Origin: Amylibacter sp.
GTDB taxonomy: Bacteria > Pseudomonadota > Alphaproteobacteria > Rhodobacterales > Rhodobacteraceae
DNA: 6,629 bases
Assembly (NCBI GenBank): GCA_027083485.1
Contig: JALWOO010000257.1
Location: 1 to 6,629 of the forward strand
Direction: 5' to 3'
Positions 1 through 5,786 of the stretch are shown piece by piece. The position numbers were made by a program, and so were the translations under genes. The notes below the pieces were generated by a model. The model had not been told where the DNA came from and ran no database searches. It saw only the letters and a list, made by a program, of their open reading frames with translations. Positions within the stretch are counted from its first letter, which is position 1; each line of letters opens with the position of its first letter.

Positions 1-42
1 GTAATGATGGGGCCGGAGGTTCGAGTCCTCTCAGCGGCACCA
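1..42 (+). tRNA. tRNA-Thr, 3' part (cut by window start)
   Basis: The 3' half of a tRNA can be folded by eye. Bases 1-2 (GT) are anticodon positions 35-36, followed by AA (37-38), the anticodon-stem strand TGATG (5-9), a 5-base variable loop GGGCC (10-14), the T stem GGAGG/CCTCT (15-19 and 27-31, one G-T pair) around the T loop TTCGAGT (20-26), the acceptor strand CAGCGGC (32-38), discriminator A39 and an encoded CCA (40-42). Because anticodon bases 35-36 are G-U, the codon must be ACN, hence threonine whatever the first anticodon base is. The first base, probably G (anticodon GGU), lies outside the window. The D arm and the 5' acceptor strand are missing only because of the window edge. Confidence 0.92.
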
Positions 43-44
43 CA

Positions 45-64
45 GGCCTTTCGTTTGAAAGGCC
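45..64 (+). terminator. 8-bp hairpin just after tRNA-Thr
   Basis: GGCCTTTC (45-52) and GAAAGGCC (57-64) form a perfect 8-bp stem with a GTTT loop, starting two bases after the tRNA CCA end. There is no clear T-run on either side, so it is a weak candidate for an intrinsic terminator. It could also act as an end-of-precursor structure for tRNA 3' processing. It lies in the 93-base gap between the tRNA and the convergent thiamine-enzyme gene and could in principle serve both directions. The fold is seen in the sequence; the role is inferred. Confidence 0.4.
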
Positions 65-135
65 AACCACTTCCAAATATATGTGCCGGGCGGCAGGCGA
101 TATCCCTCTTTTGCTCAAGCTGGTTTGGCCGTTCG

Positions 136-1758
136 TCAGGTCCGCATGCGCGGCACGTCATGCGGGTCCAGCCGGAGTTCGATCAGGACAGGGGTTTTAC
201 GGGTTTCAAGGGCTGCAATAGCCGTTTCCAACGCCGCTTTTGAATGCACTTCGATCCCTTGTCCGCCCAGAGAGGTAGCAACCCCGGCAAATGAGGGCCA
301 GTGGAATTCCGTCAGGCTCGGGTCCATCTGTCTATCGAGAAACTGGATATGTTCAGCGCCATAGGCAGAGTCATTTGCGACGATAACGATCAGATCAAGC
401 CCCAGCCGGACGGCGGTGTTGAATTCGTTTATGCCGCCCATCATAAACCCGCCATCCCCGATAAACAGTACAACCGGCCGCTTGGGCACGGCCAGCCCTG
501 CGCCGATGGCCTCTTGCAGGCCCAGCCCGATAGACCCGAAATTCGGTGTGCCGAAAAAGCTCTGTGGATCAGGTGCGGAAATGCGGCACCAGACCTCGGT
601 CATAAACCGCCCGCCATCGGTGACCAGCACCCGGTCCTTCGGTAGCGCGTCTTCCAGACGTTCCAGCGCATGAACATAGTTGATACATCCCTCTGCGGTT
701 TTGTTTGGCCCTACGGGATGTGCGGTGAGGGTTTCGATGTCCAGTTCACGGGTAAAACCGCTTGGGGCGATCTCTGCCTCGTTCAACCAATAGAGAATAG
801 TCTCGGCGGTAAGCCCCGCATCAGCCACCAGTGCAGCATCGGGATGCAGGCCACCACCTATTGCGGTTGGCTCGGCATCCACCTGAACAATCCGTTTTCC
901 CTTCATCAATTTACCATGGTCGGTGGTGAAATCATGTAAGCCGGTACCAAAACAGACAATGCAATCGGATTGAGCGATCAATTCATAGGCTGCGGGAGTC
1001 GAGAGGGTGCCGAAAATGTCGATATTATAGGGATGGCCGTTAAACAGCCCCTTGGCCTTGAGCGTTGTCGCAAGGGGGGCCTCCAACCGGTCGGCGAGCC
1101 GGATCAGCTGCTCGCGTGCGGCAACTGCGCCCCCGCCTGCCAGAATCAGCGGGCGGCGGGCTGACGCGATCATGCCGATGGCTTCGTCCAGAATATCGCC
1201 CCGGGCCACGCCACCGGGGGCCGTGAACACATCAAGCACCTTTGCCTCGTGGGTGACCTCGAGCCACATGTAGTCGGCGGGCATATTCAGAACGATAGGG
1301 CGGCGTTCAACCCGCGCCCGATAAAAAGCGCGGGCAACATCCATGCTCACTGTTTCTGGCGCGCGCAGCTGTTCAAATCCGGCACCGGTTGATTTTACCA
1401 ATTCGCGCTGGTCAATACTTTGCAAATGGCGCGGGTTGGCCCCTGCTGTATCTCCGGCCAGCAAAACCATCGGGATATGGCCCCGCACGCCTTCGGTCAA
1501 TGCGGTGATACAGTTGGTCAGGGCCGGTCCGTGGGTGACGGTTGCCACGCCGACCTTTCCGGAAACATGGGCATAAGCCATGGCCATCAACACCGAGCTG
1601 CCCTCATGGGCCGCCGGAACAAACCGGCCCGCACAATCGCGCACAAAGCTGTCCACCATAAAAAGATTGGCATCGCCCATCAGCCCGAACATCGTATCGA
1701 CCCCGTGGTCGCAGACGGCGCGGGCTATGGATTGGTAGACATGCATGCTGTTCGTCAT
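136..1758 (-). CDS. Thiamine-diphosphate-dependent enzyme (acetolactate synthase-like)
   Basis: A 540-residue cytosolic enzyme with the full three-domain architecture of the acetolactate synthase/pyruvate oxidase/benzoylformate decarboxylase superfamily: N-terminal pyrimidine-binding domain (about 5-170), central domain (about 188-325) and C-terminal pyrophosphate-binding domain (about 375-530). Visible signatures are the catalytic glutamate that activates the cofactor (E52 in AAHEGSSV), the THGPALTN turn (75-82), and the ThDP/Mg motif beginning GDGG at 434-437 and ending at N462, a normal 28-29 residue span. The family cleaves or forms C-C bonds next to a keto or 2-oxoacid carbonyl. The substrate cannot be read from the sequence, and no small regulatory subunit gene is adjacent, which argues against housekeeping IlvB. 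The start at 1758 is supported by AGGAG (1768-1772 complement) 9 bases upstream; Met5 is an alternative without such support. It is a single-gene unit here, behind a terminator and a palindromic upstream region. Enzyme class is sure, reaction is not. Confidence 0.93.
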   Translation of the reverse strand: MTNSMHVYQSIARAVCDHGVDTMFGLMGDANLFMVDSFVRDCAGRFVPAAHEGSSVLMAMAYAHVSGKVGVATVTHGPALTNCITALTEGVRGHIPMVLLAGDTAGANPRHLQSIDQRELVKSTGAGFEQLRAPETVSMDVARAFYRARVERRPIVLNMPADYMWLEVTHEAKVLDVFTAPGGVARGDILDEAIGMIASARRPLILAGGGAVAAREQLIRLADRLEAPLATTLKAKGLFNGHPYNIDIFGTLSTPAAYELIAQSDCIVCFGTGLHDFTTDHGKLMKGKRIVQVDAEPTAIGGGLHPDAALVADAGLTAETILYWLNEAEIAPSGFTRELDIETLTAHPVGPNKTAEGCINYVHALERLEDALPKDRVLVTDGGRFMTEVWCRISAPDPQSFFGTPNFGSIGLGLQEAIGAGLAVPKRPVVLFIGDGGFMMGGINEFNTAVRLGLDLIVIVANDSAYGAEHIQFLDRQMDPSLTEFHWPSFAGVATSLGGQGIEVHSKAALETAIAALETRKTPVLIELRLDPHDVPRMRT

Positions 1759-1814
1759 CGGTATTGGCTCCTGTCGCTATTTGGTCCTGAATAGGTCAAA
1801 TCACATGCGTCAGG

Positions 1815-1893
1815 TGCGTATTCTGGGTGAGAGATACTAATAATATGCGTGATAATTGTGCATATTCCGGAATAAATGCGGAATATGCGTATT
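1815..1893 (-). promoter_or_regulatory. Half-site cluster upstream of the thiamine-enzyme gene
   Basis: AT-rich DNA 57-135 bp upstream of the thiamine-enzyme start contains five copies of an 8-base AATATGCG/CGCATATT-like half-site in both orientations, at 1815-1822, 1842-1849, 1859-1866, 1882-1889 and 1886-1893, the last two overlapping as a near-palindrome AATATGCGTATT. Two of them form a perfect 10-bp inverted repeat, GCATATTCCG (1860-1869) and CGGAATATGC (1879-1888), with a 9-base spacer. A run of Ts does not follow on either strand, so it is not an intrinsic terminator. The most economical reading is an operator for an unidentified regulator of the leftward gene. No confident -35/-10 pair was found. 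Confidence 0.5.
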
Positions 1894-1899
1894 GCTTTG

Positions 1900-1921
1900 A
1901 AAAGCCCGAATCCGGAGCTTT
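1900..1921 (-). terminator. Intrinsic terminator of the two-component operon
   Basis: Read on the minus strand, 3 bases after the histidine kinase stop codon (1925-1927), AAAGC-(T)-CCG pairs with CGGGCTTT through a GATT loop. This gives an 8-bp stem with one bulged base, running into TTTT and then C. The compact stem with a short T-run directly behind a stop codon fits a rho-independent terminator ending the regulator-kinase transcript before the thiamine-enzyme promoter. The T-run is short, so termination may be partial. Confidence 0.6.
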
Positions 1922-1924
1922 GCC

Positions 1925-3253
1925 TTACAGGTCTTCCAGATGCAGCACGACCTCGAATCCGTCCCCGCGTCCGGTTGCAGGGGACAGTACCTCCAGTTTC
2001 GCACCGACCCCTTTGGCGATGGTATGCACGATGGCCAAGCCCAAACCGCTGCCCTGAGCGCTACTGTTGCTGCGGGCAAAGCGGCGGGTCAAAGTTTTCA
2101 ACTGCTCTGCGGGCACTACGGGACCGGTATTGAGCACATGTAAACGGCCCTCCGGTAGCAACCTTACCTGCACCGGCGCATGGTCATCGCCGTGGCGCAG
2201 GGCATTTTCCAACAGGTTCCGAACAGCAATGGCAAAGGCATCCGGATCAACCACAGACATCACCGGCTGTGACGGCAGGTCGAGCCTCAATTGATTATTC
2301 CGGTCCTGTGGCCGCAAATCATCCGCCACCATTTTCAGGATAACCCGCAAATCATGGGGCGTATCCGTCAACAGGTTGGCCCCTTCGGCCCGCGCCATCT
2401 GCATCAATTTTTCGGATAATTTGTTTAACCGCTTGAGCGAAGCCTCGATATCGCCCGCCCGTTTGCGGCTTGCGGGTTCTGCGGTTTCGGCCATCAGGCG
2501 CTGTGTCTGGGCCAAGGCAGCAGCAACGGGGGTGCGCAATTCATGCGCGGCATTGGCAGCAAAGCTGCGTTCGGCCTCCAGTGTGCGCTGAATGCGCAGC
2601 AACAAAGCGTTGACGGCTTCGGCTACAGGGGTGACCTCGTCAGGCAAAGACTCGGTTTCAACCGGCGACAAATCATTGCCACCACGGCGCGAAACCCCGT
2701 CGCGAAACCCGTGTAACGGGCGCAGCATCAAGCGGACCAGATACCAGATCCCCCCAAGGGTCAGGGGCAACAGGATCAACAACGGCAGGCCCAGCGCCAT
2801 TTGCGTATTGCGGGAGACTTCGGCACGGTGATCCAGGGGTTCGGCAATCGCAATGGTGAATTCCCCCCCGAGTGCCGAATCGTAATACAGCCTGTGGGTC
2901 GGCGTCTGGATAAACCCGTTTTTGTAAAAAGGGGGGAAATCGCGGATATCCGCATCATGGGAGCGCAACAACACCCGTCCGGTATCATCACGCACCACAT
3001 AAGTCAGGAATTCGTCATGCCGGCGCAGGGTCGTAATCAGTTGCGCCGTGCCATCGTCTTCACGTTCAAACACATCCTGAATCGCCAGCGGCAAAATCCG
3101 CTGCGCCGTTTCCTCCAGCGCGCTGTCAAACACTTCGTCTATCTCTGATCGCAGCGTGATGGCGGTGATCAATGCGGTTGCGACCCACAAGACCCCAACC
3201 CCCACGCCAAGCACCAGCGCCAGCCGCGCCTGCAAGGATGACGGCATTTTCAT
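1925..3253 (-). CDS. Two-component sensor histidine kinase (QseC/PmrB-like)
   Basis: A 442-residue inner-membrane histidine kinase. There is a first membrane helix at about 10-34, a periplasmic sensor region of about 115 residues (35-150), a second helix at about 152-176 and a HAMP-like linker (177-228). The dimerisation domain has the H-box FAANAAHELRTP with phosphoacceptor H237. The ATPase domain has the N-box RNLLENALRHG (N346, N350), a G1 box reading NTGPVV (375-380), the F-box phenylalanine F392, and the glycine-rich G2 box GSGLGLAIV (401-409). In the usual G1 box the first residue is the aspartate that contacts adenine; here it is N375. It phosphorylates the response regulator encoded directly upstream, whose TGA overlaps this ATG (3250-3253), so translation is probably coupled. 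The gene is followed by a short terminator. The signal is unknown: the sensor region is acidic, including E37-I-D-E40, but has no recognisable ligand fold. Orthodox kinase length; class certain, symbol not assignable. Confidence 0.95.
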   Translation of the reverse strand: MKMPSSLQARLALVLGVGVGVLWVATALITAITLRSEIDEVFDSALEETAQRILPLAIQDVFEREDDGTAQLITTLRRHDEFLTYVVRDDTGRVLLRSHDADIRDFPPFYKNGFIQTPTHRLYYDSALGGEFTIAIAEPLDHRAEVSRNTQMALGLPLLILLPLTLGGIWYLVRLMLRPLHGFRDGVSRRGGNDLSPVETESLPDEVTPVAEAVNALLLRIQRTLEAERSFAANAAHELRTPVAAALAQTQRLMAETAEPASRKRAGDIEASLKRLNKLSEKLMQMARAEGANLLTDTPHDLRVILKMVADDLRPQDRNNQLRLDLPSQPVMSVVDPDAFAIAVRNLLENALRHGDDHAPVQVRLLPEGRLHVLNTGPVVPAEQLKTLTRRFARSNSSAQGSGLGLAIVHTIAKGVGAKLEVLSPATGRGDGFEVVLHLEDL

Positions 3254-3912
3254 GCCGCACCGCCCAGACGGTAGCCCATGCCCCGAACGGTTTCGATGCT
3301 GCCTTTGTCCAGTTTCTTGCGCAAGCGGCTGATGTGAACCTCGATGGTATTGCTTTCGACCTCTGTATCAAAGGCATAGAGCCGTTCTTCGAGCTGGGCT
3401 TTGGACAATATCTGCCCGGGGCGCTGCACGAAGGCCTCGAACAACACCCATTCCCGGGCGGTCAGTTTTACCGGTTTTCCGTTCCGGCGCACCGATTTTG
3501 CGGCCAGATCAATTTCAAGGCTGCCAATAGTGACCAAAGGATTCGGATTGCCCGAATAGCGCCGCGCCACCGCAGCCAGCCGTGCAGAGAGTTCGGACAG
3601 ATCGAAAGGTTTCACCATGTAATCGTCGGCACCGGCGTTCAGCCCTTCGATCCGGTCACTGATCTGGTCCAGTGCTGTCAGGATAATCACCGGCGTCACA
3701 TTTCCCTGACCGCGCAACCGGCGCAAAAACGGCAGGCCGCGCCCGTCCGGCAACATCAGATCCAGCAGCACCAGATCATAGGCCGCACTGGCCAGATATT
3801 CGCCGGCCTCGTCCAGACGCGTGACCCAATCGACCGAATGGCCTTCGGCTTTGATCTGGTCGCGGACCCCCGCCCCCAACACCGTATCATCCTCGATCAA
3901 CAAAACCCGCAT
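3250..3912 (-). CDS. OmpR/PhoB-family response regulator
   Basis: A 220-residue DNA-binding response regulator. Counting from the ATG at 3912, the receiver domain (1-117) has acidic pocket D8/D9, phosphoacceptor D51 in LLLDLMLP, T79 and K101 (VKPF). A winged-helix output domain (about 126-217) carries the recognition helix in SNTIEVHISRLRKKL (187-201) and the wing VRGMGYRLG. All key residues are intact. It closely resembles the QseB/PmrA/TctD group. A GTG codon lies immediately upstream at 3915; the ATG is preferred because AGGA (complement of 3920-3923) is 7 bases from the ATG but only 4 from the GTG, and the family normally starts MRVLLIEDD. It is the first gene of the regulator-kinase operon, overlapping the kinase by 4 bp. 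Its promoter faces that of the PepSY gene across paired repeats (3958-4007) that look like its own binding sites, implying autoregulation. Confidence 0.95.
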   Translation of the reverse strand: MRVLLIEDDTVLGAGVRDQIKAEGHSVDWVTRLDEAGEYLASAAYDLVLLDLMLPDGRGLPFLRRLRGQGNVTPVIILTALDQISDRIEGLNAGADDYMVKPFDLSELSARLAAVARRYSGNPNPLVTIGSLEIDLAAKSVRRNGKPVKLTAREWVLFEAFVQRPGQILSKAQLEERLYAFDTEVESNTIEVHISRLRKKLDKGSIETVRGMGYRLGGAA

Positions 3913-3919
3913 CACTGCA

Positions 3920-3923
3920 TCCT
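3920..3923 (-). promoter_or_regulatory. Ribosome binding site deciding the regulator start
   Basis: On the minus strand AGGA precedes two adjacent in-frame starts, GTG (3915) and ATG (3912). The spacing is 4 bases to GTG and 7 to ATG, so ATG is favoured. The two choices differ by one residue only. Confidence 0.55.
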
Positions 3924-3957
3924 GAACTATTTCTTTTGTCCTCTATCTTGCACAAAG

Positions 3958-4007
3958 CTGACAGCTACCTGAAGCAGAAAAGAAGAATACCTTCAGGTTG
4001 GTGTCAG
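3958..4007. promoter_or_regulatory. Paired response-regulator boxes, divergent promoter
   Basis: The gap between the regulator and the PepSY gene holds an inverted repeat (3958-3974 against 3991-4007, 15 of 17 positions complementary, 16-base spacer). Each arm is itself a tandem direct repeat with an 11-base period: CTGA at 3958 and 3969, TCAG at 3993 and 4004. Eleven-base tandem repeats are the usual footprint of an OmpR-family dimer. Weak -10-like hexamers lie 25 bases beyond the first repeat unit in each direction: CATAAA (4018-4023, plus strand) for the PepSY operon and GATAGA (complement of 3942-3947) for the regulator operon. The boxes would then overlap the -35 positions, as in class II activation. 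The repeats are seen directly; regulator identity and promoter positions are inferred from position and family. Confidence 0.75.
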
Positions 4008-4057
4008 GATGGGCGCGCATAAAACAGTCATCAACCCCCAAACGGGAGACATCCGAG

Positions 4058-4483
4058 ATGAAAAAGACTGTATTTACCGGCCTTCTGCTAACCCTGTCCA
4101 TGGGTGGCTATGCCTATGCAGATGATGATGACTGCTATGTGCCCATGTCCAAATGGCAATCGCGCGAAGCCGTGCGCAGCATGGCCAGAGATCAGGGCTG
4201 GGAAGTACGTCGCCTCAAGATTGACGATGGATGCTACCAGATCAAGGGCTATGACGCCTCCGGCCGCGAGATCGAGGCAAAGATCGATCCGGCCACATTG
4301 CAAGTGGTCGATTTTGAATATGAAGGCGACGATGATGATGACGACCACAAAAAGAAACGCCGTCACAAGGATAAAAAATATCGCAACAACGGCACCAACA
4401 ACACTGCCCCCGCAGCACCGGTATCCCCTCCCGATAACGGATTGTTTGCGCCGGACAACCAACCAAAGGTAATTGTAAAATGA
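4058..4483 (+). CDS. Secreted PepSY-domain protein with poly-Asp blocks
   Basis: A 141-residue exported protein. It has a signal peptide MKKTVFTGLLLTLSMGGYAYA (1-21, AYA cleavage motif) followed at once by four aspartates (22-25). A single PepSY-like domain (about 31-88) shows the family pattern of an early helix with REAV, then KIDDGCYQIKGYDASGREIE and the closing DPATLQVVDFE. Behind it are six aspartates (91-96), a basic tract rich in H, K and R (97-107), and a Pro/Asn-rich, probably disordered tail. C26 and C59 could form a disulfide in the periplasm. PepSY proteins accompany membrane redox and metal-reduction systems, but no catalytic role is established. The start at 4058 is chosen for GGGAG (4044-4048) and the signal peptide; an in-frame TTG at 3998 would add 20 residues encoded by the operator. 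The stop overlaps the cytochrome start by 4 bp (ATGA), indicating one operon under the divergent promoter. Confidence 0.88.
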   Translation: MKKTVFTGLLLTLSMGGYAYADDDDCYVPMSKWQSREAVRSMARDQGWEVRRLKIDDGCYQIKGYDASGREIEAKIDPATLQVVDFEYEGDDDDDDHKKKRRHKDKKYRNNGTNNTAPAAPVSPPDNGLFAPDNQPKVIVK

Positions 4484-5088
4484 TCAAAGTATGGGATCCC
4501 CTGCAAAGACTGTTCCACTGGGGACTTGTGGCCAGCATTGCTATTGCATGGCTGACCTCGGAAGAAAGTGAAACCTGGCATGAATGGGTAGGCTATGTGG
4601 GCCTCGGGCTGATCGGTTTCCGTCTGGTCTGGGGCTTTATCGGTCCCCGCTATGCCCGTTTTTCGCAATTTATGCGCGGACCGGGAACTGTTATCGAGTA
4701 TACCAAGGACGTGCTGAACCAGCGTGAAAAACGCTATATCGGCCACAATCCTCTGGGGGCGGTGATGGTGATTGCCCTGCTGGCAACGACAGCCGCCACC
4801 GGCGTCACCGGCTGGGTGATGGCCGAACCCGACCGCATGGCAATGCTGCCCGATATGCCCAGCATCGTTGCACCGGCCTTTGCCGATTCCGACGAAGGGT
4901 ATGAACGCGGCGAATACGGTGAAGAGGCGCTCGAAGAAATCCACGAGGCCTTTGCCAACCTGTTGCTGCTGTTGATTTTCCTGCATGTGGCAGGCGTAAT
5001 CTTCGCCAGCAGACGCCATAAGGAAAATCTGGCCCTTGCCATGGTTACCGGCAAGAAACCGGCTCCGGAAGGCACTGACATTCCCTAG
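4480..5088 (+). CDS. Cytochrome b561-type membrane protein
   Basis: A 202-residue integral membrane cytochrome of the prokaryotic b561/Ni-Fe hydrogenase b-subunit family. It opens with the family signature WDPLQRLFHW (H13), has four hydrophobic segments (about 12-26, 37-55, 91-114, 157-177), and the conserved stretches WHEWVGY (H34), GPRYARF, GHNPLG (H89), IHEAFAN (H155) and LHVAGV (H169). H13, H34, H155 and H169 sit at or in the helices and are the likely axial ligands of two b hemes; this is assigned by family pattern. Its usual job is to pass electrons between the quinone pool or a soluble donor and a periplasmic partner. Here the translationally coupled secreted PepSY protein is the obvious partner candidate. 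An acidic periplasm- or cytoplasm-facing loop (135-154) lies between helices 3 and 4. A strong terminator follows, so the operon with the PepSY gene ends here. Confidence 0.92.
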   Translation: MIKVWDPLQRLFHWGLVASIAIAWLTSEESETWHEWVGYVGLGLIGFRLVWGFIGPRYARFSQFMRGPGTVIEYTKDVLNQREKRYIGHNPLGAVMVIALLATTAATGVTGWVMAEPDRMAMLPDMPSIVAPAFADSDEGYERGEYGEEALEEIHEAFANLLLLLIFLHVAGVIFASRRHKENLALAMVTGKKPAPEGTDIP

Positions 5089-5121
5089 GGCGTAGACCCC
5101 CTGACTTCTCTCCCCTCCCCT

Positions 5122-5159
5122 GACCCCGTCTCTTTCCCAAAAGAGCGGGGTCTTTTTTT
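5122..5159 (+). terminator. Strong rho-independent terminator
   Basis: GACCCCG (5122-5128) pairs with CGGGGTC (5146-5152); after a bulged T, CTCTTT (5130-5135) pairs with AAAGAG (5140-5145) around a CCCA loop. This makes a 13-bp stem followed by seven Ts (5153-5159). It closes the PepSY-cytochrome b operon and separates it from the regulatory element of the next operon, which begins about 20 bases later. Confidence 0.93.
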
Positions 5160-5180
5160 GGCTGCACAATATTTTCAAAG

Positions 5181-5229
5181 CTGACAGCAACCTGAAGCAG
5201 TTATTTGCAAAGTGTCAGGTAAGGGTCAG
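5181..5229 (+). promoter_or_regulatory. Second copy of the paired response-regulator boxes
   Basis: The same compound element as in the divergent region: CTGA at 5181 and 5192 (11-base period) and TCAG at 5215 and 5226 (11-base period). The two halves start 34 bases apart, against 35 in the first copy. The block 5176-5200 matches 3953-3977 at 24 of 25 bases, while the DNA between the halves is not conserved, pointing to selection on the boxes. A weak -10-like segment occurs near 5240, the same 25-base distance as in the first copy. It lies 45-100 bp before the DUF2271-type gene and behind a strong terminator, so it most likely drives a separate transcript under the same regulator. Confidence 0.75.
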
Positions 5230-5266
5230 GCAAGGGCGTCAAAAGGGATGCAACGAAGCAAAACTT

Positions 5267-5270
5267 GGAG
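5267..5270 (+). promoter_or_regulatory. Ribosome binding site deciding the DUF2271 start
   Basis: GGAG is 3 bases from the first in-frame ATG (5274) and 9 bases from the second (5280). The second spacing is workable and matches the 9-base spacing at the PepSY gene; the first is too tight. A TTG at 5265 overlaps the site itself and is discounted. Confidence 0.6.
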
Positions 5271-5279
5271 ACTATGAAA

Positions 5280-5747
5280 ATGAAAACCCTTATATCCGCT
5301 CTGGCCCTGAGCACCGCAATCGCAGCCCCTGCTGCTGTTGTTGCCAAACCTGTTACATTTACCGCCACCCTGAAAAACTACGGCGGGCCGGGGGCCTATC
5401 TGACGCTCTATGTCACCGACAAAAACGGGGCCTACAAGGGCACGCTGTGGATGGCCGGCGGCAAGACAAAATATTACAAGCACCTCTCGGGCTGGCACCG
5501 CGCAACACGCGGCGATCTGGGGCAGGTACGCGGGATTACCGGAGCCAGTGTCGGTGCCGGACGCAAGCTTGAAGTAAAGCTGAACCTGTCGAATTCGCTG
5601 CTGAAGGCCGGCTATAAACTGCATATCGATGCCGCTGTAGAAGATCGCCGCGACAGCCCGTCAGATGTTGTGATCCCCCTGACCAAAGCCAATGCAGGCA
5701 AGGCCGTGCGCGGCAAACGCTATATCAGCAGCTTTACCTTTAAATAG
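5280..5747 (+). CDS. Exported DUF2271-type periplasmic protein
   Basis: A 155-residue secreted protein with a signal peptide at about 1-22 (MKTLISALALSTAIAAPAAV then VA, cleavage before KPV). The mature part looks like a small beta-sandwich: TFTATLKNYGG (26-36), AYLTLYVTDKNGAYKGTLWMAG (39-60), KYYKHLSGWHRA (65-75), the GITGAS turn (85-90), KLEVKLNL and GYKLHIDAAVEDRRD (111-125). The order of a strand pair carrying a D-x-x-G turn and a LW motif, then L-x-x-W, TGAS, and G-Y-x-L-x-x-x-A matches the DUF2271 family of predicted periplasmic proteins as I know it. No enzymatic activity is established for that family, which commonly neighbours PepSY-TM proteins. There are no cysteines, so it is not a c-type cytochrome or lipoprotein. 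The start is placed at 5280 for ribosome-site spacing; 5274 adds only MK. It lies first in an operon with the PepSY-TM gene (39-base gap) and behind its own regulator boxes. Confidence 0.82.
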   Translation: MKTLISALALSTAIAAPAAVVAKPVTFTATLKNYGGPGAYLTLYVTDKNGAYKGTLWMAGGKTKYYKHLSGWHRATRGDLGQVRGITGASVGAGRKLEVKLNLSNSLLKAGYKLHIDAAVEDRRDSPSDVVIPLTKANAGKAVRGKRYISSFTFK

Positions 5748-5786
5748 TTCTCTTAAACTCCCCTCCCCCCCGAAAGGATACCCGCC

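Noticed and set aside
61..130. GGCCAACC (61-68) with GGTTTGGCC (122-130) as a long stem closing the tRNA-enzyme gap
   Set aside because: The arms are 53 bases apart, imperfect, and the first competes with the much tighter 45-64 hairpin.
1..135. tRNA 3' end as an attachment site of an integrated element
   Set aside because: No integrase gene, no second copy of the tRNA tail in the window, and the neighbouring genes show no base-composition shift that I can see.
1860..1888. Inverted repeat considered as a transcription terminator for the kinase operon
   Set aside because: No T-run follows on either strand, and a better terminator stem sits directly behind the kinase stop at 1900-1921.
3172..3972. 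266-codon open frame on the plus strand
   Set aside because: Antisense to the kinase start and the whole response regulator, which has all catalytic residues. It also runs into the operator region and has no recognisable domain.
3998..4057. In-frame upstream TTG extension of the PepSY protein by 20 residues
   Set aside because: The TTG lies inside the regulator box and the extension would bury the signal peptide; ATG 4058 has GGGAG at a workable distance.
4363..5190. 275-codon open frame on the minus strand
   Set aside because: It lies antisense across the cytochrome b gene, the terminator and the end of the PepSY gene; its translation is rich in H, G, Q and C with no family signature. The plus-strand proteins are clearly real.
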